This document shows positions 35,037 through 45,300 of a DNA stretch of 64,000 nucleotides, piece after piece (within the stretch, counting starts at the first letter, position 1; each line of letters begins with the position of its first letter). The position numbers were made by a program, and so were the translations under genes. Origin of the DNA: Dimorphilus gyrociliatus (taxonomy: Eukaryota; Annelida; Polychaeta; Dinophilidae); NCBI GenBank assembly GCA_904063045.1, contig CAJFCJ010000049.1, positions 62,001 to 126,000 on the forward strand. Reading direction: 5' to 3'. The notes beneath the pieces are model-generated. The model made no database searches, had not been told where the DNA came from, and saw only the letters and a list, made by a program, of their open reading frames with translations.

Positions 35037-35915
35037 AACTTTTCAACTGCAAAACATCAAACATTGATTCAATAGGCATTTGAATACAATTTTCTCTTTA
35101 AACTTTTATGTATATATAAAATTTTCAATTCTGTTTTTGAGGTGGAATACAAAAGAATCTGAAAATTATTATTAACACAATTTCAAATTTCTGCCAAAGG
35201 ATGGATGTTTTTACGATTTCAATTTTTCTTTGCTGTCTACATTCAGCAATTTTTTTATATAGTTTTATCAGAACGAATACATGTACTGTATAATGAATAA
35301 ATGATACATCACACCATTGACAGACAGAAAGGAAATATATTTTTTTTACAGATTCATGGCAATATTTTCAGACAAACTTAGATATTGGAGCTCTCTATGA
35401 AAAACCGGACAAGTGATTTATTAATATAAAATCCATTTTTTGGCTGGCTATTGTCTAATGAAATACTAATTTAAATATCATATATGTAATTTTCAATAGT
35501 ATTTCATTAATACATTTATGTTTTTTTTATAGTATTCATTTTTTATTTGTCATTTTATTCTCTGAAATTGTTAATACTCTGCCAGGATTATTCCACTGTC
35601 TTGGTTGCTAAAGCAACAATTAGTTTATTAATTTAATCTTTTATGCGAAAAGTGAATATCTTTATATGATGAAAGATATTTTAATACTAAAGAGGGCACC
35701 ACAGGGACCTTAGACTTTGGTTATTCATTTATGAACACTTAATGTAATAAAATATTCATGGAATGTTCTGTTTTTTAACATATATGAATAAATTGAAAGA
35801 GAAAATAATGATTGATGTTTGTTAATTGACGCAGAATTGAATCTAATTTATATAAATAAATAAACTATTTGCATGTAATAATTATGTTGCTATAGAAATG
35901 ATATATTCAAAACAA
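35037..35915. other. intergenic, no gene recognised
   Basis: Non-coding AT-rich spacer between two minus-strand lectin-related genes; no exon or repeat identified. Confidence 0.4.
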
Positions 35916-36455
35916 TCATTCTAGGTTTGTTATTTCGTAATTGCATATTTTCATATTTTCTTCACTTGCTGCAAAACCTTTAACGTATACAGCTTGACAG
36001 TACTCTTCTCCACAAATACACGAATAAATACAAAAACTATTACCATCTCCATCAATTAGCTTACAAGCGAAATATTTTCCACGAAAATCTGGTTCCAATT
36101 CCACAGTATCCGGCTTGTACACCAACAATCCAGATTTTTGTAAACCGTATTGAATATTAATACAATTTTGTAGGTTAACACCTTGAATTTGAATTTGAAA
36201 ATTTGTAAATTTTGAATTGACAGTTGGCCATGGAATTCGTAAATAAAATATCTTATTTGTTAGAATGTCAACGCAAGTGTTATCAGTTTTATGATCTAAA
36301 ACATTTCGAATATTCACGCTATTCGAGCTCTTTTCATCCTCAAATATTGGTCCATTTGCACAGGAATGAGCTACAACTGACTTACGACTCACTGCCAAGT
36401 TGTAGTCGCAAGTTGAAGCTGTTGATGTAAAGATTGAACATGCGTTAGGCCTATT
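35916..36455 (-). pseudogene. C-terminal part of a lectin-associated cysteine domain
   Basis: The minus strand is open from the MULE end array to the stop at 35916. Credible homology begins near ACSIFTSTASTCDYNLAVS and includes IRNVLDHKTDNTCVDI, KIFYLRIPWPTVN, VNLQNCINIQYG, KYFACKLIDGDGNSFC and IYSCICGEEYCQAVYVKGFA. The order LQNC...ACKLIDG...Y.C.C....C mirrors the last domain of the fucolectin gene at 33671 (LENNC, ECQLLD, YLCNCNTFEC). A start is missing because the upstream part is replaced by MULE sequence. It may be the 3' remnant of a second fucolectin gene. The domain has no name that I can give. Confidence 0.5.
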
Positions 36456-36474
36456 ATCGGGAAGAGTATGGGAA

Positions 36475-36537
36475 AAAACGTCCTTGGGAAAAAACGTCCC
36501 TGGGAAAAAACGTCCCAAGGTTGGGAAAAACAAGTAG
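36475..36537 (+). repeat. tandem end array of a MULE, class C (GGGAAAAAACGTCCC)
   Basis: Three full units of TGGGAAAAAACGTCC(C/T) plus a partial GGTTGGGAAAAAC. It follows the C-terminus of the minus-strand MULE relic (36728) and reads GGGACGTTTTTTCCC on that strand, the same polarity as the 3' ends of classes A and B. Confidence 0.75.
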
Positions 36538-36727
36538 TGGGAAAAGATATTTGAATTTTAAAAAAGATTGCTCTATTTTTGGAACCAATGCCAATATACT
36601 GAGAATATAATAATTAATAATGAATGTATGTTTATTAAAATGTATTAAAAATGAAAAAAGCTAAGAATGTTATACAAAGTTTGAAAGTTACTAGAATAAA
36701 GTAAAAAGTATGTTAAGACACTGAGAA

Positions 36728-36975
36728 TTATTTTGAATAGATTAATGCAATCTTCTGCAAGAGGACAGCATATGTAATCATTACCAATTTGTATTCATCC
36801 CAAACAGCAAACACTTGGTTCTGCTTCTGGATGACACTTTTCTTCTGATACTTCTTTAGCCTTTTTTCTGATAGAAGTTTCTCTAGCACTGGAATAAGAC
36901 TTGATTCCTGTTTTAAAATATCTATGAGCATATAAAATGGCCCTTTTATAATTTCTTTTAAACTGTATTTTAATC
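36728..36975 (-). pseudogene. MULE transposase C-terminal relic (class C)
   Basis: Reads FYMLIDILKQESSLIPVLEK, then LLSEKRLKKYQKK and VFAVWDEYKLV to a stop at 36728. It parallels LLVDCLRHEASLIPDFQKLL of the 19990-20555 relic and the C-terminus of copy B. Everything upstream of the last about 70 residues is missing; the sequence joins directly to a lectin-like exon at about 36985. Confidence 0.7.
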
Positions 36976-36984
36976 CATGATCTT

Positions 36985-37298
36985 AACAGTGATAACGTCG
37001 GCAATGTGACGCCCAATCTTGATTATTCAGCCAACTCGGTTCCAGCGCATTTTCGCAACTAAATCTATATTCTCCTGACCAATAAGTAGAAAATGCTGTC
37101 TGGCAAGTTGCCAAATTTCTTTTACTCGCTATATTCAGTAGTTTTCCATCTTATATTTTGGACAAAAAGGAATGTTTGTCACAGAAATAGTGTTTGTCTA
37201 TTTTGATATTTAAATCTATATTTACTTAACGTGAATCCATCAGAAAGCTGTATACTAAAAAATAAACAATATACGTAATTGAAATTGAAAATTTGCAT
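36985..37298 (-). pseudogene. lectin-like protein G6, 5' end only, broken by a MULE
   Basis: Leader exon MQIFNFNYVYCLFFSIQLSD begins at 37298 and ends A|GTAAAT. Exon 2 starts after ATATAAG as NGKLLNIASKRNLATC and continues FSCENALEPSWLNNQDWASH, exactly the start of discoidin-like domain 1 in G1 and G2. It stops at RRYHC followed by TAA where MULE sequence begins. The remaining exons are absent. Confidence 0.75.
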
Positions 37299-37299
37299 T

Positions 37300-38410
37300 T
37301 TAACAAAGCAGAGAGTTAATTAAACGCCTTTCTTCTGCTATATTCTCTAGTATATTACCATTAACTAATTACAGTTGTTTGCGAGGTGGACATTCTCTAG
37401 TTCATATGCATAACGCATATGATAAAATTTCTATTATAGTAAAATTTCATACATATTTAAGTTGCCTGAAAACATTGAATAGATTTTGTTGATTACTAAA
37501 AAACCTGCTCTCTTTTCAAGACTGATTCGAGTGTTTGTAATTTGTTAATTAAAAAAGTGCCGACTAAGGTGTAAAAATTGGCAAGTGCTCCATGCAGTTA
37601 TTCAGCAAAAAGACAAATCTCTGTTAAAGGAAGTCAACAGCAAAATCATAAATGGGAAAATAAACTAGAAAGAAAATTATGAAGTAGTGGGTGAGGTTTT
37701 TAAGGTTTTTACACAGGTACTTTTTCACCTGCTAATCCAATAGGCTAAAACAACATTGTATTCAGTACTATTGAAAAAGATATTAACCATCAAAAAAATA
37801 TTTCAACTGTTCAATACATTGTTTTTCTTTTATTCTTATCTTTTCTAAAATTGAAGGTGGAGGCTTCGAAGCTTTTTCAAATTGCTATCTTCTTGTAGAT
37901 GATGAACAGACAGAAATCTATTGATCCAAAAATCTTGTGTTGAACAAAAATTTTCAATTCTATATCTCTTACAACTTTTATATTATTTATCACTAGATGG
38001 CACAAGCTTCAACAATGCTTGAAAGTTTGTGAAAAACCTTCATGATTGCATGTCAAAAAGTTTAATTATTCAACATTTAAAAATAATTCCTTCCTTATAT
38101 TTTTAATGCTATTTTTTTCATTGGTCACGTGATAAATTGTTAATTAATATTGGCAAGATAAGGTTTTAAGATCTCTCTAAAGATAATCAATTGAATTTTT
38201 AATTATGATGATGTTAATAATCAACATGAAGATAGCAGTATTAGTTTAAGAGTAAACCAGAACAATTTAATTCACGTTTATTTCTTGTTATGGAAAAAAT
38301 TGATTTTCACAAGATGTCACTGGTGTCTTAATATTCATACTTATGGTATTGTTTATGTTGGTTGGTCTAGCTAACAGAGGCATTTTGTTTGAACTAATTT
38401 GTTATACAAA
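37300..38410. other. intergenic, upstream of the LRR gene
   Basis: No exon or repeat identified. The LRR start codon follows a short untranslated stretch. Confidence 0.4.
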
Positions 38411-40141
38411 ATGGCGTCGTTAAATCTTATAGAAAATATTAAGTCAACTGTTGAATTACAAAGCGGGTTTTCAAAAGTTTGTCAATCACTTAGTAAATCT
38501 GGTAAAACATTAAAAATTTGTATATTTAAAAATTGTAAATTAAATGAAAAAATGGGTAAAAATATTGGAAAGTTTTTAATGAATTGCACTGAAATCGAAA
38601 TAATGAACCTATCAGAAAATGGAAATTTAGGAAATGGATTTTTAAACATTCTTAAAGGATTGAAAAACTGTTATAATAATTTAATTGATATTGATTTTAC
38701 TTTTTGTAATATCAATGAAAATTCGTGTAAATATCTTGAGAAAATTTTAAGTGATTGTCCAAAATTAACAAAATTTTCTTTAAGTAAAATTTTAAATGGT
38801 GAAAATCAAATTTTAAATATTTGTAATGGACTTGAAAATTGTTGTAAGACATTAAAATCTATTTGCCTCTGTGATTGTAATATTGATGAAACAACTGGTA
38901 AAGGAATTGGGAATCTTTTATTCAACTGTTCAAAGATTGATATGATTAATATCGGAGCAAATTGTAATATTGGAAATGGACTTTTTAGGATTATTGAAGG
39001 CCTAGAAATCTCAACGTTAACACTAAGGATTCTGCTTATTCCTTATTGTAATTTGGATGAAAAATTTGGCAACTGTCTTGGAGAATTTTTAATGAAATGT
39101 TGTAATATTGAAGAAATTGTTTTAGAAGGAAATGGAAATATTAACAATGGATTATTAAAAATTTGCATAGGCCTAAAGAAATCTTGTAAGTCTTTAAAAA
39201 TAATTAATTTTAACAATTGCAATTCAAGTGAAAATATGGGAAGCTCTATTGGAAATTTACTTTTAAATTGTTCAAAAATTGAACGTTTTGAATTTGGTAG
39301 TAATCCAAAAATAGAAAGTGGATTATCAAAAATCTGTAAAGGTCTTGAAAATTGTTCAAAAACTCTAAAATATTTGAATTTTACTAAATGCAATCTAAAT
39401 GAAAATACAGCTATTTCTATTGAAAATTTATTAATCAAATGTTCAAAAATCGAAAATATTGATCTGAATGGAAATAGAAATATGTTTTGTGGATTTTTTA
39501 AAATTTGTAAAGGATTATATACATCTTCAACAATGCTACAATGCTTGAACATTCAAGAATGCAATTTAGATAATTTTATGTGCTTTCCCCTTGGAAGCCT
39601 GTTGGAGAAATGTTGCCAAATTGAAAGTGTAAGCCTAAATAACAATCCAAACTTGGATTATGGTGTTTTTATCATATGTAAAAAATTGTATAAATTTACA
39701 AACACTCTAGTATCAATTAACTTTGAAAATTGTAATATTAACGAAGAAATGGCAATTTCAATTGGAAGATTACTGATGTATTGTACATATATTAAAGAAT
39801 TTTACATGGGAAAGAACACTGAAATGGGTAATGGAATATTTAAAATATGTTACGGATTAGAAAAATCATCAACGAGTCTAAATTCTATTGGTCTTCAAAA
39901 TTGTAATTTAAATGATGAATTGTGTAAACCAATCAGTAAATTGTTGATAAATTGTTTAAACATTCAACAAGTGTTTTTAGGTTGGAATGAAAATATTCAA
40001 TTTGGTTGGTTGTATATTTGTAATGGAGTTGAAAAATCATTAAATTCCTTAAAAATACTTGACTTTAGATATTGTTTTCTAAACTTTCAAAGTCGTCAGG
40101 AGATTTTAATGCAAATTCAAGAGAGTAAAGTCAAATTTTAA
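38411..40141 (+). CDS. leucine-rich repeat protein with nine 57-residue repeats, intact, single exon
   Basis: 576 residues from ATG 38411 (MASLNLIENIK). No signal peptide or membrane segment, so probably intracellular. After residue 45 or so it consists of nine tandem units of about 57 residues, each with two leucine-rich segments: C-N-(L/I)-(N/D)-E...IG.LL.NCSKIE.I.LG.N, then .NG(L/I)(F/L)KICKGLE.S...L..L.F. The pattern is of the ribonuclease-inhibitor type, with helices facing strands, and is rich in Cys and Asn. Such proteins usually serve as protein-binding scaffolds; no effector domain is attached. No introns, unlike most neighbours, which may point to retroposition. Related debris lies at 49640-50560. 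Confidence 0.85.
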   Translation: MASLNLIENIKSTVELQSGFSKVCQSLSKSGKTLKICIFKNCKLNEKMGKNIGKFLMNCTEIEIMNLSENGNLGNGFLNILKGLKNCYNNLIDIDFTFCNINENSCKYLEKILSDCPKLTKFSLSKILNGENQILNICNGLENCCKTLKSICLCDCNIDETTGKGIGNLLFNCSKIDMINIGANCNIGNGLFRIIEGLEISTLTLRILLIPYCNLDEKFGNCLGEFLMKCCNIEEIVLEGNGNINNGLLKICIGLKKSCKSLKIINFNNCNSSENMGSSIGNLLLNCSKIERFEFGSNPKIESGLSKICKGLENCSKTLKYLNFTKCNLNENTAISIENLLIKCSKIENIDLNGNRNMFCGFFKICKGLYTSSTMLQCLNIQECNLDNFMCFPLGSLLEKCCQIESVSLNNNPNLDYGVFIICKKLYKFTNTLVSINFENCNINEEMAISIGRLLMYCTYIKEFYMGKNTEMGNGIFKICYGLEKSSTSLNSIGLQNCNLNDELCKPISKLLINCLNIQQVFLGWNENIQFGWLYICNGVEKSLNSLKILDFRYCFLNFQSRQEILMQIQESKVKF

Positions 40142-40559
40142 ATTCACCAACTTGTCATAGACAGCTTCTCTTTTTGTAGTTATAGCAATATCAATAGTAT
40201 TATAAATTTTACTCACTTTGAGATCTTTATCAACATATTTACTAGTCATGTGATCAATTAAGGCCAATAGGAAAAATCTATTAACGAAATTTCTAGTATG
40301 ACTTTTTGTGGGACTGGTAGAAAACGAACAGAACCTTAATTGAAAACAGCCCAAGACTTATTTTTATATAGAAAATAATAAATATAAATGTCAAAAAAAG
40401 ATTTAGATGATAATTATTGTTTTTTTAAATAATTTACATATTTTTAATGGTTATTTGTATTATTTTTCACTACTCAAAGCCTTCACAAATTTAAAAGATT
40501 AATTGATGTGTTTGAGTAATATTGTCAGAGCTGAAATAATTTTCTTTTGGAAAATGAAT

Positions 40560-41340
40560 ATTTCACTGATTTTGAAATTTTCTGTTGATTCAATTCCTCC
40601 TTAGATTCGAATTGTGGACTAAAATTAATGAGTTTTTTGGTGAGGTGCCATATGTTCTGTTTTGGGCTGAGGTTAGGGCTCTTTGCTGGCCAATCAAGAG
40701 GCTGGATGCCATTTAGCTGAAAGGCTCTTTTAGTTGTCCTAGGAACTGAGAAATTTCAAGACTAGATTTTGAATTGAGAAATGGTTAGGAAGAAGAAGAC
40801 AGCAACTGATATGTACTTAGGAGGGTCTCCTTTAAGGGTTAAGGGTAATAGAAAAGGTTAGGTACAGCCAGGGGCTGGGTTAGGGTCAGGGTAAAAGCAC
40901 TGATTTGTGGACGTTTTCTGTCGCATCCGTCCTAGCAGTATGGCAGCATTACCTTGGTGGAAACTGCCTGCTCATTTTAAGACAATATCTTTTTCTTCTT
41001 TCACAATTGTTGATTGTGAGGTCAGGTCTTTGGTCTCACTCACTTATATTTGATATTTTGTCTTTTCAGCTCCCTCTTAATTGTTGCTATGATTACATCT
41101 ACTGCTAATTTCTTTAAAATTTCTTGATATCACCCTTTCTTTATAATTCTTTTCATCCTGCCTATGTCTCTTTTTCAAAGTCTCTTTGGATGACCCATAT
41201 TCTACTGTTCTGGAGGATTGTATTGCAGGATATTGCTAACCGATGTTGGTACCATCCCCAAAACTCTTGCTGTTGCTCTTAATTTTTCCAGTTCGTTGTA
41301 TTTCCTTATTACAAGATTCCTAATATCTTTACTACATGTA
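40560..41340 (-). pseudogene. Tc1/mariner transposase relic, interrupted by repeat R1
   Basis: On the minus strand three pieces appear in transposase order. The HTH is IRNLVIRKYNELEKLRATAR (about 41330-41230). The linker VDVIIATIKRELKRQNIKYK lies at about 41100-41040. The catalytic C-terminus NGIQPLDWPAKSPNLSPKQN then IWHLTKKLINF lies at about 40710-40610. WPAKSPNLSPKQNIW equals the WP..SPDLNPIEN.W block of the family, with the catalytic glutamate replaced. An R1 repeat sits between linker and C-terminus. Old and inactive. Confidence 0.7.
40765..40930 (+). repeat. dispersed repeat R1, nested in a Tc1 relic
   Basis: GAGAAATGGTTAGGA, TGATATGTACTTAGGAGGGTC, TTAAGGGTTAAGGG, GGGGCTGGGTTAGGGTCAGGG and TTTGTGGACGTTTTCTGTCGCATCC. 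Its last block contains GTGGACGTTTTCTGTC, identical to the unit of the class-A MULE end array at 4101-4245. Confidence 0.8.
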
Positions 41341-41654
41341 AAATAGATACAATAAAAATTAACTAATATAGTTAATATTGACAATAATAGAAAAAACTTA
41401 ATTTGAAGAATTAAATAAGTCAAAAAAATTTTGTCTTATTGGAATGCCAAACCAGATGTCAAGACTACGTTCCAATAATTATGAAGCACAATCAAATCAA
41501 GAAAGAATTGGCGAAAATTACTAAAAATATTTGCTAATAATATTCCCAAATATCATTATTTTCTCAATTTTTTAATATTACATAAATATTACCGTTTTTC
41601 TATATAAATTTTCTTGGTTGTTTAACTCTGGCCATTTTCAACATGGCCATTTCC

Positions 41655-41818
41655 TATGGATGTGGTAGAAAATGGCAATAGATCTGTGGTTTTACCCTAA
41701 CCTGGCCCTTATTTTTGCCTAACCTTTTTCAATGCTCCTAACCCTTAGATGGGACCCTCCAAAGTCAATAGCTATCTTATTCCTCCTAACCATTTCTCAA
41801 CCTGAAATCTTGTACACT
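41655..41818 (-). repeat. dispersed repeat R1, inverted copy
   Basis: Reverse complement of the 40765-40930 copy: GGATGTGGTAGAAAATGGC, TTTTACCCTAACC, CCTAACCCTTAGATGGGACC, CCTCCTAACCATTTCTCAAC. Together with the nearby direct copy it forms an inverted pair about 730 bp apart. Confidence 0.8.
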
Positions 41819-41945
41819 TAGACATAATATATATCAATATTTAGACTTTAGATGTAAAGGTATATTAGAAATACTTCTATTTCCTAGGAATTATAATGAT
41901 GGAGCTTTAGAAAGACTCTTATTTCGTAGAGTTAGATTTTATGAC
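41813..41945 (+). repeat. dispersed repeat R2, copy 3
   Basis: Ordered blocks ACACTTAGACATAAT, AATATTTAGACTTTAGAT, GGAGCTTTAGAAAGACTCTTA and TTTCGTAGAGTTAGATT, as in 15155-15290. It runs into a PLE 5' fragment. Confidence 0.55.
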
Positions 41946-42010
41946 GAATACTGTTCTGAAGGAGCAGAAATTCCTACAATTACAATAGAACAAAGTATAA
42001 ATCTAAATTT
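41940..42010 (+). pseudogene. fragment of a Penelope-like element 5' coding end
   Basis: GCAGAAATTCCTACAATTAC followed by AATA.AACAAAGTA matches 399-431 of the PLE near the window start (protein EIPTITI.QS). Only about 60 bp remain. Confidence 0.6.
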
Positions 42011-42587
42011 CAGATATGGCCGGTCCCGTTTCCTATCATATTTCACTTTTTATTTACATTTAAGAGTTTTGTTCTTTTGAGAAATGTCAAAATTGTAAGT
42101 ATTAGTTTTGCATTCTGTGCAAAGAGATGATTAGATGTTAGAGACAAACCTCGCAGTACTTATATATCCTAACTGTCGCAGTCCAATCATCTTGAAATGT
42201 TATTTATTTATTAATTATTTAACAAATGTATTTGTATGTATTGAAATGATCAAAACTTTGAGCTCACTTTAAGGTTATCTTTACACAAGGATATTATCAG
42301 ATTCATCAGCTTCTACAATGTGCTGGGCCTAAGCAAAGATTATTAAATTGTAATAAACAAAAATAAGATAATAATAAATATGTATTGATTATAATTTTTT
42401 CAAATGATTAGTATAATAGTATGTACAATCAATGAGAAATTATTGCATTTTTAGTCCATGAGGAGACCTCTTCAAAGAATATTTATGCACTACTAAAAAG
42501 CTATTTGGTGGTGATGAGACTCTGTAAGAAGGTGAGTTAATGGCTGACAGGAAATGTCCTCAAGTGGAATATTTAAAAGCATCATTT

Positions 42588-42650
42588 CAGATTGAAAAAT
42601 GGTTAGGAGGAGTAAAGTGGCTATGGATTTGTGATTAGGGGGGTTAGAAG
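42588..42650 (+). repeat. short R1 fragment
   Basis: TTTCAGATTGAAAAATGGTTAGGAGGAG and GATTAGGGGGGTTAG match the 5' part of R1. The surrounding 42010-43312 has no gene. Confidence 0.5.
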
Positions 42651-43226
42651 TAATCAAAAAGCTAAAAGTGGCTAAATCAGTTGAGATATTTTTAAAAATT
42701 TGAATTTTTAAAAAAGAAAAGATTACTGTTCTCGATTTTTTTTGACACTAGATTTTGACCGAAAAAAGCTTAACTGTGTCTGTTAAGGCTAATTTGAATT
42801 TGAATTTGATAATATTTTATTTTAAAACTATGATTTAAAGATGCGTCACAGGTTTCTATAACTGATCAGATTAAAATTATTGTTTTTTAAAATGTCATAT
42901 CCGAAATATATTTATAGACTCAACAGTTTTTTTCCTTCTTTTTAATGACATGTTAGATGATTTAAAAATTTTTAATTCTCTTTTAATTTCAAGTTTACTA
43001 ATCAATCAATTAATCCAACCCAGTCAATTAATTTGTCACTCAGTAAATGTATAAATGGATACATTACTCAAAGAGTGTCCAACAAAACTAGCAAATTTAA
43101 ATAATAGAAAAACCCCAAAACTCCATCTTCTCTAGGAAAAATATATCATTGCTGCTCGTCTATTTTTCATTTTGAAATTATAAATATTTCTCCATTTTGA
43201 AGTTGATCTGTTTATATACAAAAAGA

Positions 43227-43228
<2 letters not shown>

Positions 43229-43281
<53 letters not shown>
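43229..43281 (+). repeat. (TG)n(GA)n microsatellite
   Basis: TGTGTGTGTG followed by an uninterrupted run of about 20 GA units. It lies just downstream of the GNAT gene stop. Confidence 0.95.
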
Positions 43282-43288
<7 letters not shown>

Positions 43289-43312
43289 TAAAAATTAGGT
43301 TAAATTAACATG

Positions 43313-44140
43313 TTAAAATCTCTTTTTTTTTACCTGATGACCAGCATTCAAATATTTTGGACATTTGATTTCATATGTTATTATATATCCAAGTTTGAGA
43401 TAAAGATTAATTGCTTTTGTATTATCCGAATTTACAATTAGAGATACTCTCTGTAAAGTGAATTTGAATAGTAAGGTATCAATGGATTATAATTATTATT
43501 ATCTTTTACCTTTGCACCTCTCTTTTCTGCAATATATTCGCAATATTGCATTACATTATAAGCAATTTTTTGACCTCTTGCCTTTGGATCTACTGTTACG
43601 TAATCAATATAAGGTTCAAACATTTCTGATCTAATACTTGTTATTTCCAATTGCAATCCAGTTAATACAAATTTTCCAACACAAGATAATGGAAAAATTT
43701 TTAAAGTTTCAGAAATTGGTAAACCTTTTTCTTGTCTATTTTAAAATTTATTTCTTTTTTTTTAACAAAACAATAGAAAGATTGATTAATATTTACCCTG
43801 CAAAGTCCTGTAATTTTAGTAATCCTTTTACCTCATTATTAATTTCGGTGATTAAAAAATTATTTTTGACAGTATTATCATAATTTAAAGTTTTTATCCA
43901 AAATTCTCTGACATATCTAAGATTATTCCTTCCAACAACTATCGATAAATCATCACTGTAAGCATCAGTTATCAATTGAGCAACTCTTGGTATATCCTTA
44001 TCCTTTATTCCTCTAAAAGTCATTCCATCTACAACAGGTATTGCTCTTTCTACATTGCTCTTTGTCTTCAAATACTCATTATAGTTTTGTAAATAAGCAA
44101 TTCGTTTAAATGAAAAGAGTCTTCTTGCCAAACTGTTCAT
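43313..44140 (-). CDS. GNAT-family N-acetyltransferase, three exons, intact
   Basis: Exons 44140-43797, 43735-43510 and 43450-43313 join in phase (2, then 0) to give 235 residues. The N-terminus MNSLARRLFSFKR is basic and amphipathic, possibly a mitochondrial targeting peptide; an upstream in-frame ATG at 44197 is less attractive. The fold is seen in MTFRGIKDKDIPRVAQLITD (strand 1, helix 1), FLITEINNEVKGLLKLQ, then the acetyl-CoA motif A region YVTVDPKARGQKIAYNVMQY (V.P..RGQ.IA). The final strand reads VSLIVNSDNTKAINLYLKLG, the usual N..A...Y...G(F/Y) signature. The reaction is transfer of acetyl from acetyl-CoA to an amine; the substrate cannot be told. Confidence 0.85.
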
Positions 44141-44699
44141 TGTGAAGTGTGAGTGGGACGGAATAATTAATTTAACAACTTGAATATTTATATTCAAAAA
44201 TTGAATTTAAGGCATATTTTAGCCTGGTTATCAAAGAACCTTAGATGTGATCAATGTGTCCATTGAAATAAACTCTCTCTTGTAATCTTGATTTTGATAA
44301 ATTTGTTTTAAATTTTGTATTGTAGTAAGTTCAGCAAATATGTTCGAATCATAAAGAAAATATTTTCTCTTTGTTACAAACACTGCATCTCCATAAAGTA
44401 TAGCTGTCTTTCATAAATTTTACATTGATTGCAAATCCATTAAAGAGTAGAATGTTCTTTCCTTTTTAATTTCAAATGACTGACTGTAACTAGTGAGGGC
44501 TTGGTGAAGTTATAAGAAACTATATATAAAACTTTTGTTACAAATACCAGTTTAAGGAAAGATGAGTTATTTCCTTCCTTAGGGAAGGAAATTTATCTAA
44601 TTCCTAATTAAATAACTATTGAAATTTTTTAGTGAATCATTAAAAATGTTTACAATCCAGAAAACCTATTAACCTATTATATTATTTCGTTTCATGTGT

Positions 44700-44900
44700 T
44701 TAGATATCTCTCATAAAGTAAAAGTCATTGTCGGCTTGAGCTTTAACAATAAAGCCTAAAGATTGTCCAATTGGTGTTTCGTGTTCGCCAACTATTCTCA
44801 TATAACTATGTCAAATTGAATTACGATTGGATAATATAAATCGCATTACACTATCATCTGTAGAATCTGGAAATGCGCATTCAAAATTGAGAATATACAG
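44700..44900 (-). pseudogene. unidentified secreted-type exon with a stop
   Basis: Open except for a TGA at 44811-44813. Reads NFECAFPDSTDDSVMRFIL, then HSYMRIVGEHETPIGQSLGF and IVKAQADNDF to a stop at 44700. The C.FP start and SLGF segment loosely recall the exon pair at 63159-63535 (CHFP, PLGFALS). Family unknown. The stretch 44200-44690 holds no gene that I see. Confidence 0.35.
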
Positions 44901-45054
44901 TCCCAATAAAAAATCTTGGGCAGGGTTGTCCTTAAACTGGAAAAAGGGAAATATTTACCTAAAAGGACTTGCTTAATTATTTTTTTTTATTAGAATGAAG
45001 GATAAGACATTTATACAACTGAATTTAAAGATATAATTCATTTAAAAATTTACA

Positions 45055-45300
45055 TTAACAAGCTTGTCTAGCAGTATAAAAAGGATTCTTTTTTTGAATC
45101 ACAATAAGATTTCTCTTGTCTACTTCTGAAATCTTTTTGGGGCGGCCAGACCTGGGTCTGTCCTCCATAGTAAAATATTCTGCTTTCTTTTTTAGATTGT
45201 ACTGAATAGTACTGCGAGCAATTTTTAGCTCTTTGGAGATTTTTACTTGGCTTAACCCTCTTCGGTCCAGTTCAACAATTTTTTCATGCATTTCTAGGTT
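45055..45300 (-). pseudogene. Tc1-type helix-turn-helix fragment
   Basis: MHEKIVELDRRGLSQVKISK, ELKIARSTIQYNLKKK and RPRSGRPKKISEVDKR are the paired-type DNA-binding region and GRPKK hook of a Tc1-like transposase, ending at PFYTARQAC and a stop. The catalytic domain is absent. It is a different lineage from the intact element at 30283. 45301-45730 shows nothing else. Confidence 0.75.

Noticed and set aside
36456-36533. Possible start of the 35916-36455 protein inside the class-C end array
   Set aside because: The in-frame extension is encoded by the repeat units; homology to the neighbouring lectin domain begins only near 36455.
39043-39552. Minus-strand ORF of 169 codons inside the LRR gene
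   Set aside because: Antisense shadow of the regular LRR repeat; no independent motif.
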